DNA of 64,000 bases from Salsipaludibacter sp963735045 (GCA_963735045.1 CAVTIZ010000001.1:372001-436000); one strand, 5' to 3'; counted from the stretch's first letter, positions 33,128 to 41,355 are shown. Made by a program: numbers and translations. Notes: generated by a model not told the origin, from the sequence alone.

Positions 33128-34183
33128 TCATGACGACTCCCGCCCGGGCATCGGCTGGCGCAGGCGACTGACGACCAGTTCCTGGAGCGCGACCAGGTCC
33201 CGCCGGGTCACGCCACGGCGGCGGCGACGGTCGAGGAAGGCGGCGAAGGCGTCCGGGGTGGTGTGTCGTGGCGTCCACCCGAAGTCGCGCACCAGCCGGG
33301 TGGTGTCGACCACCCGCCCGAACAGCAGGAACGTCAACTGGTCGGTGGGCACGTCGACCCGGCCCGATCGGTTCAGCTGGGCGGCGATGCCGTTGACGAA
33401 CGCCGAGGGGAACGCCAGGCGCGGGCGACCGGCCTGACGGATCGCCTGGCTGAGGTACACGGTCCCGGGACCGGCGACGTTGTACAGGCCCGGGTGGGGG
33501 TCCACCACCGCACGCACGACCACCCCGACGGCGTCGTCGGCATGGCAGAACTGCAGTCGTGGGTCGAAGCCGAGCACGGACGGCACGACCGGCAACGAGA
33601 AGTAGCCCGACAGGGCGGACTCCTCGACCCCGCCGACGAAGTTGGCGAAGCGGAACGTCGTCAGGTCCAGGTCCGGCCGGCGCCGCAGCAGCGACCGCGC
33701 GTAGCCCTCGACGTCGACCACGTCACGGGTGAAGCCGCTGGCCCGGTCGTCGATCGGGCTGTCCTCGGTGAACAGGCCGGGATCGGAGGCACCCGAGCCG
33801 TACAACGCGGTGAAGGACTTCAGCACGACGTGCTGCAGGTGCGTGGCGTGCTGGGCGGCCGCCAGCAGCTGCATCGACCCGATGACGTTGCGTTCCTTCA
33901 TCTGCCGGCGCCCGCCGGCGGCGCGGGGCGCCGAGTGCAGGCCGGCGTGCACCAACGTGTCGATGCGCTCGTCGTCGAGGGTCGCGGCCACCACCGGGTT
34001 GGACAGCTCGGCCCGCAGGAAGCGCATGCCACCGACCCGGTCGGGGCGATGGGTGTCCACGCCGACGACGACCTCGACGTCGGGGTGGTCGGCCAGGTCA
34101 CGACCCATGCGGGCCATGATGGGCTTGGCGACACCAGTCAGCAGCACCCGCCGGCCGCTCATCCCCGCCACCCTGGTGGCCAT
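33128..34183 (-). CDS. NAD-dependent epimerase/dehydratase-like (extended SDR)
   Basis: A 351-residue extended short-chain dehydrogenase. The N-terminal dinucleotide strand reads RVLLTGVAKPIMARM, which lacks the second and third glycines of TGxxGxxG. The sequence STALYGS/SPIDD region (FTALYGSG near 120) and the downstream YARSLLRR stand where the catalytic Tyr-x-x-x-Lys would be, but here it is Y-x-x-x-L, so catalysis is doubtful. It corresponds in position to galE2 (Rv0501) of M. tuberculosis. ATG 34183 is chosen over 34162 for its GAAGG. A ligand-binding or atypical enzyme is possible. Confidence 0.75.
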   Translation of the reverse strand: MATRVAGMSGRRVLLTGVAKPIMARMGRDLADHPDVEVVVGVDTHRPDRVGGMRFLRAELSNPVVAATLDDERIDTLVHAGLHSAPRAAGGRRQMKERNVIGSMQLLAAAQHATHLQHVVLKSFTALYGSGASDPGLFTEDSPIDDRASGFTRDVVDVEGYARSLLRRRPDLDLTTFRFANFVGGVEESALSGYFSLPVVPSVLGFDPRLQFCHADDAVGVVVRAVVDPHPGLYNVAGPGTVYLSQAIRQAGRPRLAFPSAFVNGIAAQLNRSGRVDVPTDQLTFLLFGRVVDTTRLVRDFGWTPRHTTPDAFAAFLDRRRRRGVTRRDLVALQELVVSRLRQPMPGRESS

Positions 34184-34301
34184 CCCCTCGACCTTCCGTC
34201 CCGACGGTGGACCGGTCGCGCGGGCCGGGGCAGGCCGTGGTCGCGTGGCGACCCGCAGGCCGGCCGGGCCCGGGACGGAGCGCGACGATGCAACCCGACG
34301 A

Positions 34302-34511
34302 TCAGGCCTCGTCCACGTCGGCGAGGTCGACGCTGGCCGGGTCCACCAACTGTGCCTCGAGGTAGGAGTCCAGGTCGTCGCTCCGCACACGGTAGGAACG
34401 CCCGACGCGGACGGCGGGCAGTTCCCCGCCCCGGATGAGCCGGTAGACGGTCATGGTGGAGACGCGGAGCAGATCCGCGACCTCACCAGCAGTCAGCAGT
34501 TGTGCATTCAT
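34302..34511 (-). CDS. BldC/excisionase-type helix-turn-helix protein
   Basis: A 69-residue MerR-like DNA-binding domain. LTAGEVADLLRVSTMTVYRLIRGGELPAVRVGRSYRV spans helix-turn-helix and wing (cited here as residues 6-43), followed by a short acidic tail. Proteins of this size in actinobacteria bind DNA cooperatively and include BldC. A matching gene (Rv0500A) sits beside proC and galE2 in M. tuberculosis, so this is a chromosomal regulator, not a phage excisionase. There is no integrase nearby. Confidence 0.88.
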   Translation of the reverse strand: MNAQLLTAGEVADLLRVSTMTVYRLIRGGELPAVRVGRSYRVRSDDLDSYLEAQLVDPASVDLADVDEA

Positions 34512-34636
34512 CGTGGGGCGCGCCTGGCATGCGGTGACGGTTGACCGCCCACGCTAGCGAACCCGTGGGGGAAAGACGAAACATCCGCGACTCCCGTGAC
34601 GTCCCGGCGATCCCCCACCACCACCCACAACCCCGG

Positions 34637-35800
34637 TCACAGGCCGTGGTGGGGCATCACGAGCTCGCGCACGGTCGCCACGGACCGGTCGGCCTCATCG
34701 CGGGCACGCGCCAGCAGGTGGCGGTTGACGTCGACGGGATCCTCCAGGAAGGCGTGGGGCGCCCGCTGGCCGGTCCGCCGGCTGGCCTCCTCGCGCCACG
34801 CCATGGGCGTCTCGATCGGCAGCCTCGCCCCGCTCATCTCGGCGAAGGCCATGGTCCAGGCGATCGGCACGACCCGGACCCACTGGTAGCCGCCGCCACC
34901 CGTGGCCAGCCATCGTCCCTGCGCCGTCTCGTGGGCCAGCACGTGCAGGCGTGCGTAGATCGCGGCCATGTCGTCGGTGGTCAGCGCGAGGTGGGCCAGC
35001 GGGTCCGAGGCGTGGGTGTCGCACCCGAGCTGGGTCACCAGCACGTCGGGGTTGAACGCCCGCACCAACGGTTCCACGACGCGGTCGAAGGCGTCCAGCC
35101 ACACGTCCCCCGTGGTGCCGGGCAGCAGTGGGACGTTGGCCGTCGTGCCCAGCGCGCCGGGTCCCCCGACGTCGTCGGCCGCGCCGGTCCCGGGGAACAG
35201 GTAGCGCCCGGACTCGTGCAACGAGATGGTCAGGACCCGGGGGTCGTCGGCGAACATCGCCTCCACCCCGTCGCCGTGGTGGACGTCGACGTCGACGTAG
35301 GCGACCCGTTGCGCGCCGTCCTCGAGCAGCTGGTCGATCGCGATCGCCACGTCGTTGTAGATGCAGAACCCGGCCGCCCGGTCGGGCATGGCGTGGTGCA
35401 GCCCGCCGGCGGGGTTGAACGCGTGCCGGACCTCGCCCGCCATGACCAGCCGGGCGGCCTCGCGTGACGCGGCACACACCAGCATCGCGGCCTCGTGCAT
35501 GCCGGCGAACACCGGGTTGTCGGTCGAACCGAGCCCGTGGCCCACGTCGGGAGCCGCGTCGGGATGGTCCGAGGCCCGCCGGACCGCGTCCACGAAGTCG
35601 GGCCGGTGGCGGCGCAGGACCGCGTCCAGGTCGGGCTCGCCGGGCGGGGCGGTCACGACGTGGTCCGGGGCGAGCAGGCGGAGCCGGTCGATCAGGTCCA
35701 CCGTCAACTGCACGCGCACCGGGGCCAGCGGGTGGTCCTCGGAGAACTTGTAGGCCGCGAGCTGGTCGTCCCACATCAGCGCCACGGGTTCGTGGGTCAC
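34637..35800 (-). CDS. acuC: AcuC-type class I deacetylase
   Basis: A zinc-dependent deacetylase of the histone-deacetylase fold, 387 residues. Bacterial AcuC removes acetyl groups from lysines of enzymes such as acetyl-CoA synthetase. The active site is intact: GGLHHAM near 131 with the His pair, DVDVHHGDG near 168 with Asp/His zinc ligands, GCDTHASDPL near 258 with the third ligand Asp, and the late GGGGY near 301 with the transition-state tyrosine. ATG follows GACGGAG. It probably balances protein acetylation with unknown acetyltransferases. Confidence 0.93.
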   Translation of the reverse strand: MTHEPVALMWDDQLAAYKFSEDHPLAPVRVQLTVDLIDRLRLLAPDHVVTAPPGEPDLDAVLRRHRPDFVDAVRRASDHPDAAPDVGHGLGSTDNPVFAGMHEAAMLVCAASREAARLVMAGEVRHAFNPAGGLHHAMPDRAAGFCIYNDVAIAIDQLLEDGAQRVAYVDVDVHHGDGVEAMFADDPRVLTISLHESGRYLFPGTGAADDVGGPGALGTTANVPLLPGTTGDVWLDAFDRVVEPLVRAFNPDVLVTQLGCDTHASDPLAHLALTTDDMAAIYARLHVLAHETAQGRWLATGGGGYQWVRVVPIAWTMAFAEMSGARLPIETPMAWREEASRRTGQRAPHAFLEDPVDVNRHLLARARDEADRSVATVRELVMPHHGL

Positions 35801-35872
35801 GCGCCACTCCGTCTCGCCGGGAGGCTCGACCCTACTTGACCGTTCGTGCCCGACACGGCCGACCGTGGCCGG

Positions 35873-36691
35873 TCAGGCGCCGAGTTCGCGGCTGCGGTCG
35901 GCAGCCGCGGCGATCGCGCCGGCGACGGCGGCGTCCAGGCCCCGCTCGTCGAGGACGGCCAGCCCCGCCAGGGTCGTACCACCCGGTGACGACACCATCT
36001 CGCGCAGTTCGGTGGCGGAGTGGTCACTGCCCGCCAACAGGGCGCCGGCGCCGGCGATCGTGTGCTCGACCAGCACGACGGCGTCGTCGTGGTCCAGCCC
36101 GACCGACTCGGCACCGGCCACCATCGCCTCGGCCAGGGCGAACACGTAGGCGGGCCCGGATCCCGACACGCCGGTGACGGCGTCGAAGCGGTCCTCGGGC
36201 AGCACCAGGACCTCGGCGGCCGCCCCCAGCATCGCCACGACCCGGTCGACGTCATCGTCGGTGGCGTGGGTGCCCCCGGTCACGACGGCCATCCCCTGGC
36301 CGACCAGCATCGGCGTGTTGGGCATCACGCGGACGACCCGGCTGCCCTCGGGCAGGGCTGCCTCCATGGCCGCGGTCGCGATGCCGGCGGCCACCGACAC
36401 GACCACGGTGTCGGTGTCCAGGTCCTCGGCGAGACCGGACAGGACGTCGGCGACCAGGTGCGGTTTGACGGCCACGACCACCACGTCGGCGCCGGCGACC
36501 GCCGCGGCCGGGTCGGTCACGACCTCGATGCCGAGGTCGTCGGCACGGACACGCGCAGTGGCCGGGTCGGGTTCGACCCCGACCACCTCCGCGACGTCGA
36601 GGTGGTCGGCGTCCAGCAGGGCCGAGGCGATGGCCGACCCCATCCGGCCGACCCCGACCACCACGACCCGACCGAAGCGACTGTCCGACAT
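35873..36691 (-). CDS. proC: Pyrroline-5-carboxylate reductase
   Basis: Last step of proline synthesis: NAD(P)H reduction of pyrroline-5-carboxylate. It has 272 residues, with the Rossmann GVGRMGSAIASALL near 13-26, VVVVAVKPHLVADVL near 71, RVMPNTPMLVGQGM near 117-130 and the C-terminal GVSGSGPAYVFALAEAM and SSPGGTTLAGLAVLDERGL stretches that form the substrate pocket. The start ATG 36691 is clear. It is transcribed toward acuC with a 72-base gap. Confidence 0.96.
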   Translation of the reverse strand: MSDSRFGRVVVVGVGRMGSAIASALLDADHLDVAEVVGVEPDPATARVRADDLGIEVVTDPAAAVAGADVVVVAVKPHLVADVLSGLAEDLDTDTVVVSVAAGIATAAMEAALPEGSRVVRVMPNTPMLVGQGMAVVTGGTHATDDDVDRVVAMLGAAAEVLVLPEDRFDAVTGVSGSGPAYVFALAEAMVAGAESVGLDHDDAVVLVEHTIAGAGALLAGSDHSATELREMVSSPGGTTLAGLAVLDERGLDAAVAGAIAAAADRSRELGA

Positions 36692-36893
36692 GGAGGGACT
36701 CCCGTCCTCGTCACCCGGGGCGACCGCGCCGCCCCTCGTCCTCCCAGCCAACCACCCCCCGCCCACCCGTGCCTCGTCCCCCCAGCCGACCCCATTCGAC
36801 CCCCGCCACCCCGCACCTCGTCCCCCCCACCCGTCCCCGGCCACCCCGTGCCTCATCCCCCCACCCGTCCCCCGCCACCCCGTGCCTCGTTCG

Positions 36894-36934
36894 GATCCTG
36901 CCGTGATCGTTCCGGCCGGTATCCCGGCAGGATC
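36894..36934. terminator. Perfect 10-bp inverted repeat
   Basis: GATCCTGCCG (36894-36903) pairs with CGGCAGGATC (36925-36934) across a 21-base loop that itself holds GGCCGG. It could be a terminator for the YbjN-like/mshA strand or an operator for proC. No T-run follows on either strand. Confidence 0.4.
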
Positions 36935-36979
36935 ACACACGCTTGCGGGTGCCGCCGCCGACGACCGGGACGGGGGCGG

Positions 36980-37074
36980 GCGGGGTGGACGGGGCGGCGG
37001 GCGGGGTGGACGGGCGGCGGGCGGGGCGGACGGGCGGCGGGCGGGGTGGACGGGCGGGGTGGACGGGCGGGGTG
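36980..37074. repeat. 20-bp G-rich minisatellite
   Basis: About four tandem copies of GCGGGGTGGACGGGCGGCGG, then half-units. The runs of three and four guanines on the plus strand could fold into G-quadruplexes. Confidence 0.75.
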
Positions 37075-37137
37075 GCGTGAGAGGTGTGAGGGGCGGGGGT
37101 GTGCGGGTCGGGGGGTGTGCGGGTCGGGGGGGTGGGG

Positions 37138-37626
37138 TCAGCCCTGGGTGGAGACGGGGTTGGGGGGCATGTCGTTGGCGGCACGCCAGGCCTGCTCGGC
37201 ATCGATGTAGTCGGCGAAGCCGGCCCGCAGGACGCTGTTGAAGGTGGCGTCGGAGACCGCCAGGACCTCGCCGAGCAGTTCGTCCAGCGTCTCGTCGCCG
37301 ACCACGGCCAGGGGCACACGGCCGGTCAGCACGATGTCGCCCTCGTCGTCGAGGGCGAAGTGCACCCAGCCACTGCGCTCGTTGCGATGCAGCAACAGGG
37401 CGTGCACCTCGGCGTGGTTGTCGTCGGGTCGCCCCGCGAGCAGCGAGGTCACCCGCACCGAGTGGTCGCCGAGGTGGAACAGGACCGGGATGGTCCGCTT
37501 CCACTCCCCGGCCAGCATCGTCATCCAGCGGTCGTCGCCGAGGTCGTCGACGTCGAGGCCGAGCCGTTCGATGCCGGCGACGAGGTCGGCGGCGACGGAC
37601 TCGCGAGCGTGGGCAGAGGTGGTCAC
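37138..37626 (-). CDS. YbjN domain protein
   Basis: A 162-residue protein of the YbjN/type III chaperone-like fold. It has the alternating strand-helix pattern seen in that family: the VLFHLGDHSVRVTSLL and SGWVHFALDDEGDIVLTGRVPL strands and the helical C-terminal LDELLGEVLAVSDATFNSVLRAGF. The GTG start (37626) has CGGAG at 7 bases. It follows mshA by 104 bases on the same strand. In M. tuberculosis the gene after mshA (Rv0487) is also of this type, which supports a linked but unknown role. Confidence 0.8.
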   Translation of the reverse strand: MTTSAHARESVAADLVAGIERLGLDVDDLGDDRWMTMLAGEWKRTIPVLFHLGDHSVRVTSLLAGRPDDNHAEVHALLLHRNERSGWVHFALDDEGDIVLTGRVPLAVVGDETLDELLGEVLAVSDATFNSVLRAGFADYIDAEQAWRAANDMPPNPVSTQG

Positions 37627-37730
37627 GTGGGCTCCGGAGGTGGCGACGGACAGGGGCGGCTCGGGCAGGCCGGACACGCCGTCGCCGATGGCTCGGTGCC
37701 GGAACGGGCGGCGCGGTCCGGGACTGGTCG

Positions 37731-39032
37731 TCAGGCGGCGGCGGACACGGCCGAGGGCACCACCATGTCGCGGTAGACGGCCTCCAGGCGGTCCACGGTC
37801 GCCTCCCACGAATGCGCGACGGCCTGGGCCCGGCCCTCGGTGGCGGCCGCCGCCGCGGCGGCGGGGTCGGTCAGCCAGTGCACGATCGCCGCGGCATGGT
37901 CGGCCGGGTCGTGGCCGTCGACCAGCGTGCCGCCGACGTCGACCACGGCATGCAGGCCGTCGACCGCGCTGGCGACGACGGGCGTCCCGCTGGCCTGGGC
38001 CTCCAGGGCGACCAGGCCGAAGGTCTCGGTCCGGGACGGGACGTGCACGACGTCGGCGCGGCGGTACAGCACCGCGAGTTCGTCCTGGGGGCGGGCCGGC
38101 ACGACGTGGACGGCGTCGCCGATGTCGTGGCGCTCGGCGAGCGCCCGCAGGTCGCCGGGCTCGATCCGGTTGCCGTCACTGCCCGACGCACCGCCGACCA
38201 CCAGCAGGTGGGCGTCGGGGACGTGTTCACGCACGGCCGCCAGGGTCCGGACCGCCACGTCGGGACCCTTCAGTGGTTGCAGGCGACCGACGAACAACAC
38301 CAGGGGTGCGTCGCCGACGGCGTCCAGCGCGGCGCGGGCGCGATCCCCCAGTCCCGCGTGCCCATCGGCCTCGTCGGGGTGGAACCGGTCGACGTCGACT
38401 CCCGGTGGGACCACGGTGATGCGTGCACCCGACATCCCCAGCCGCGCATGCAGCAGGCGGCCCTCACCACAGGTCAGGGCCAGGACACGGTCCGCGTCGT
38501 CGGCGATGCGCTGTTCGGCGATCAGCCGCAACGGCGGCTCCGGGAGGTCCCCCGGTGCCAGTGCCTGGTTCTTCATCAACCCCAGCGTGTGGAAGGTGTG
38601 GGCGAAGGGCACGTCCCAGCGACGTGCGAGGCGGCGCGCGACCCATCCGGACAACCAGTAGTGGCTGTGCAGGAGGTCGTAGGGGGCCTGTCGACGGAGG
38701 GCCTGCATCGAGAAGGAGCACAGGTGCGAGGGCAGGTCCTGTTTGTCCAGCGGCGTCGCCGGCCCGGCCGGCAGGTGGACCACGCGCAGGTCCCGACCGG
38801 CCAGTTCCACGACCTCGGGCTGGTCGGGGTCGGTCCGGCGGGTGAGCACGTCGACCCGGTGTCCGCGCTCGGCGAGTCGGCGTGCGACCTCGGCGACGTA
38901 GACGTTGAGCCCACCACCGTCCCCGGTGCCGGGTTGCTGGAGGGGTGAGGTGTGGGCCGACACCAGTCCGATGCGCAGCCCGCGACCTCCCGCGACGACG
39001 TCGCGGTCGCGCGGGGTGGCGGCCAGGGTCAT
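37731..39032 (-). CDS. mshA: D-inositol-3-phosphate glycosyltransferase
   Basis: First step of mycothiol synthesis: transfer of N-acetylglucosamine from UDP-GlcNAc to inositol-3-phosphate. A GT-B fold retaining enzyme of 433 residues. The MshA opening IGLVSAHTSPLQQPGTGDGGG is present near 21-41 (cited by ends), HSHYWLSGWVARR near 121, VVPPGVDVDRFHP near 211, FVGRLQPLKG near 249 and the EX7E-type SRTETFGLVALEAQASGTPVV near 331. The ATG overlaps the stop of the FemAB-like gene (ATGA). Together with mshD it shows a mycothiol-making actinobacterium. Confidence 0.95.
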   Translation of the reverse strand: MTLAATPRDRDVVAGGRGLRIGLVSAHTSPLQQPGTGDGGGLNVYVAEVARRLAERGHRVDVLTRRTDPDQPEVVELAGRDLRVVHLPAGPATPLDKQDLPSHLCSFSMQALRRQAPYDLLHSHYWLSGWVARRLARRWDVPFAHTFHTLGLMKNQALAPGDLPEPPLRLIAEQRIADDADRVLALTCGEGRLLHARLGMSGARITVVPPGVDVDRFHPDEADGHAGLGDRARAALDAVGDAPLVLFVGRLQPLKGPDVAVRTLAAVREHVPDAHLLVVGGASGSDGNRIEPGDLRALAERHDIGDAVHVVPARPQDELAVLYRRADVVHVPSRTETFGLVALEAQASGTPVVASAVDGLHAVVDVGGTLVDGHDPADHAAAIVHWLTDPAAAAAAATEGRAQAVAHSWEATVDRLEAVYRDMVVPSAVSAAA

Positions 39033-40045
39033 GCCGAGGTCCGTCCCGGGACGGCGCTGACCTCGGACACGATCCGGTCGACCGCCCCGAAGCGGTACTT
39101 GTAGGCCTCGTCGCCCCGCAGGAGGTCGAACGTGGCCAGGCCCTCGCGGGCCGCGACCTCGACCAGTTCGGCGACCAGCACGTTGCCGGTCGAGAAACCG
39201 GCCAGGCGGGGATGGACGGCGGAGTTGTACAGCCCCCAGCGATCGCCCCACACCAACGACACGTTGGCGGCGACGGCCTGACCGGCCAGGGTCAGCTCGT
39301 GCAGGCGGAACACGCCGTCGCCGTGGTACTCCTCGGCGAGGGCGTGGAACCACGTTCGGATGTCGTCGCGGGCGAAGAAGGCCGCCTTGTCGTCCGCGGC
39401 GCCGTCGTTGAGGTGGAGGAAGCGCTCCAGTCCGGCTTCCAGCCCGGCCGCGTCGACCTCGCGCACCTCGGTGTCGCCCAGGTCACGGGCGAGCTTGCGG
39501 GCCTTGCGTCGGAGTTCCTTGCGATCCTTGCCGTCCAGGGACTCCTGCCACGCCTCGTAGCCGTCGGACAGGTCGACCACGGGAGCCACGTCGTGCGGCT
39601 CGCGGGCGACGTCGGTCGCGGTGGTCGCCTCCAGCGCGGTGGCCAGCAGGTCGGGCCAGCCGGTGTCATCGGCCATGGCCGACAGCGAGATCGTGTCCGC
39701 CTCGTGGTCGGCCAACCTGGCGGCCCATGCCGTCGCGAGGTCCTTGGCGGCGTCCGGTTGGGCGACCGGTCCGCGATAGTCGGTGACCTCGGTCCCACCG
39801 GCCAGCCCCACCACGGTGCCCTCGGGTGTGTCCCAGGTCGCCTCGGTGACCACCCCGACCAGCCGGTCACCGTCGCGCAGGGCCAGGGAGACCACGTCCT
39901 CGTCGACCCCCAGCGTCCGCTGCCAGGTCCGCAGGTATCGCGGCGTCTGGAAGACGGTGGCATGGGGGTCCCGGTCGACCAGGTCGCGCCAGTCGGCCAC
40001 GAGGTCGTCGTCGCCGACGTCGGCGTGCACGGTCAGGTCGGTCAC
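39029..40045 (-). CDS. GNAT/FemAB-like (CelD/BcsL type) acyltransferase
   Basis: A 338-residue double-GNAT fold protein of the Acetyltransf_6 group. The N-terminal half has FQTPRYLRTWQRTLG; the C-terminal half opens at ESLDGKDRKELRRKARKL (near 168), continues with LHELTLAGQAVAANVSLVWGD, and ends with FDLLRGDEAYKYRFG near 315, the latter diagnostic of the family. Relatives join amino acids or acyl groups to cell-wall or polysaccharide precursors. It is translationally coupled to mshA; whether it acts in thiol metabolism is unknown. Confidence 0.82.
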   Translation of the reverse strand: MTDLTVHADVGDDDLVADWRDLVDRDPHATVFQTPRYLRTWQRTLGVDEDVVSLALRDGDRLVGVVTEATWDTPEGTVVGLAGGTEVTDYRGPVAQPDAAKDLATAWAARLADHEADTISLSAMADDTGWPDLLATALEATTATDVAREPHDVAPVVDLSDGYEAWQESLDGKDRKELRRKARKLARDLGDTEVREVDAAGLEAGLERFLHLNDGAADDKAAFFARDDIRTWFHALAEEYHGDGVFRLHELTLAGQAVAANVSLVWGDRWGLYNSAVHPRLAGFSTGNVLVAELVEVAAREGLATFDLLRGDEAYKYRFGAVDRIVSEVSAVPGRTSA

Positions 40046-40126
40046 GGGATCCTCGCAGGACGGGGCAGCTCGAACGGTGGTGGGCGGACCACCCGCGCCG
40101 TGGGCGACACGGTCGGCAATGCCGAG

Positions 40127-40144
40127 CCACGACCATGGTCGTGG
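40127..40144. promoter_or_regulatory. Perfect 18-bp palindrome CCACGACCATGGTCGTGG
   Basis: It lies 82-99 bases upstream of the FemAB-like/mshA pair, in the 162-base gap after the XRE gene. A smaller inverted repeat TCGGC-AAT-GCCGA adjoins it at 40113-40125. The symmetry and place suit a dimeric repressor site. Confidence 0.45.
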
Positions 40145-40170
40145 CGTGCTCCGTGGGACAAACGTTCCCC

Positions 40171-40208
40171 ACCGGGGGCCTATTCCGGCGCCGTCACGCG
40201 CCCCCGGT
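40171..40208 (-). terminator. Hairpin at the end of the XRE gene
   Basis: ACCGGGGGC (40171-40179) pairs with GCCCCCGGT (40200-40208) across a 20-base loop, touching the XRE stop codon. Probable factor-independent or pause hairpin without a T-tract. Confidence 0.4.
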
Positions 40209-40729
40209 CACGAGCCCGGGGTCTCGTCACCCATGGCCGCCAGCCGACGGAACGAGTGGTACATCTCCAGCAGTGCCTGCTTCTGCGGCGGGGTCAACTC
40301 GTCGGCCAGCGCGATGGCCTCGGCCACGCCGACGTCGGACTCGACGTCGTCGAGCAGGCCGGCCCGGACGTAGAGCGTCTCCGAGGAGATCTCCAGCGCC
40401 CGGGCGATGGCCTGGAGGATCTCGGCCGACGGGTTGCGCAGGCCCCGTTCGATCTGGGACAGGTAGGGGTTGGAGACACCGGCCATGTTGGCCAACTTGC
40501 GCAGCGACAGCCGCGCACCCTCACGTTGGTGCCGGATGTAGCCACCGAGGTCGGTGGCGCCCCTCAGCAGGTGCTCGGCCGCATGCGCGGCCCCGTCGGC
40601 CACGGGCCCACCGACGACCGGGTCGGGGACGGGATCGGGTGCCGGGTCGGCCGTCGCCTCGTCGGGCGCTGCCTCGTCGGGCGCTGCCTCGTCGGGCGCT
40701 GCCTCGTCGGGCGCTGCCTCGTCGGCCAT
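40208..40729 (-). CDS. XRE-family transcriptional regulator
   Basis: A 173-residue regulator. Residues 1-35 are a low-complexity acidic tail made of APDEA repeats. The helix-turn-helix is GYIRHQREGARLSLRKLANMAGVSNPYLSQIERGLRNPS (residues about 63-101), followed by the AEILQAIARALEISSETLYVRAG helices and a C-terminal amphipathic region. Similar regulators with this domain order are common in actinobacteria (Rv0474 type). Its targets are unknown. The ATG at 40729 lies 43 bases after a minus-strand TACCCT box. Confidence 0.86.
   Translation of the reverse strand: MADEAAPDEAAPDEAAPDEAAPDEATADPAPDPVPDPVVGGPVADGAAHAAEHLLRGATDLGGYIRHQREGARLSLRKLANMAGVSNPYLSQIERGLRNPSAEILQAIARALEISSETLYVRAGLLDDVESDVGVAEAIALADELTPPQKQALLEMYHSFRRLAAMGDETPGS
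40661..40720. repeat. Four exact 15-bp tandem repeats in the XRE gene
   Basis: GTCGGGCGCTGCCTC occurs four times without change, coding for Asp-Glu-Ala-Ala-Pro units on the minus strand. Perfect copies suggest recent slippage; each unit adds five residues without breaking the frame. Confidence 0.9.
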
Positions 40730-40872
40730 GTCCGGTTCCGGTCGGTGGTGGAGCGGTGCGGGCTCCGGCAGGGTAGGCGGTCGCCGCCACGCGGCCCCCG
40801 TCGCTGCCCCGGTCGAGGCGTCCCGCAGGAACTACCGTCGGCGTTCCGGACACCCGTCGACCAGGAGCCCTC

Positions 40873-41340
40873 GTGAACGTGACTGCCGGTGACACCGCGC
40901 CCGACTTCACCCTGCCGGACCAGGACGGGGAGGACGTCACCCTGTCGGCCCTGCGCGGGCGGCCGGTCGTCGTCTACTTCTATCCCAGGGACGACACGCC
41001 GGGGTGCACGACGCAGGCCTGTGGGATCCGCGACGCCTGGGGGGAACTCCAGGAGGCCGGCGCGACCGTGCTGGGGGTGTCGCCCGACGACGTCGCCTCC
41101 CACCGCGCGTTCGCCGACAAGTTCGACCTCCCGCACCGGCTGCTGGCCGACGTCGACAAGGACGTCATGACCACCTATGGCGCCTGGGGCGAGAAGTCGA
41201 TGTACGGCAAGACCACCATCGGGGTGAAGCGTTCCACCGTGCTGGTCGACGCCGACGGCACCGTCGCCAAGGTGTGGAAGCGCGCCACCCCCAAGACGCA
41301 CGCCGATGCGTTGCTGACGGCCCTGGCCGACCTCGGCTGA
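40873..41340 (+). CDS. bcp: Thioredoxin-dependent peroxiredoxin PrxQ/BCP
   Basis: Reduces hydroperoxides with electrons from thioredoxin or mycoredoxin. It has 155 residues. The peroxidatic cysteine is in DDTPGCTTQAC near residue 45 and the resolving cysteine five residues later, which defines the atypical PrxQ form. The family arginine is in GVKRSTVLVD near 120. AGGAG precedes the GTG start by 6 bases. It is single-gene, divergent from the XRE regulator and convergent with the tail-anchored protein. Confidence 0.95.
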   Translation: MNVTAGDTAPDFTLPDQDGEDVTLSALRGRPVVVYFYPRDDTPGCTTQACGIRDAWGELQEAGATVLGVSPDDVASHRAFADKFDLPHRLLADVDKDVMTTYGAWGEKSMYGKTTIGVKRSTVLVDADGTVAKVWKRATPKTHADALLTALADLG

Positions 41341-41355
41341 CGCCGGGCCTGCCGG

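Larger units (their letters stand above)
36692..37137. other. 446-base low-complexity intergenic region
   Basis: No gene is supported between proC and the YbjN-like gene. The left part (36735-36890) is C-rich with degenerate tandem copies of a CACCCGTCCCC..GCCACCCCGTGCCTC unit; the right part is a 20-bp G-rich minisatellite (36980-37074) followed by GTGTGCGGGTCGGGG direct repeats. Between them lies a 10-bp hairpin. Translations in any frame are Gly/Arg/Trp or Pro/His repeats and should not be called as proteins. Confidence 0.75.

Noticed and set aside
34184..34301. A gene for ribosomal protein bS22, which sits between the HTH and epimerase genes in mycobacteria.
   Set aside because: The 118 bases contain no Lys/Arg-rich reading frame of the needed kind on either strand.
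34302..34511. The small HTH protein as a phage excisionase marking an integrated element.
   Set aside because: No integrase, att duplication or change of base composition is seen, and the gene has a conserved chromosomal neighbourhood in mycobacteria.
36020..37241. Long open frames across proC and the repeat region, rich in Gly, Arg and Trp.
   Set aside because: They run antisense to proC and through tandem repeats; composition is that of the DNA repeat, with no domain or start signal.
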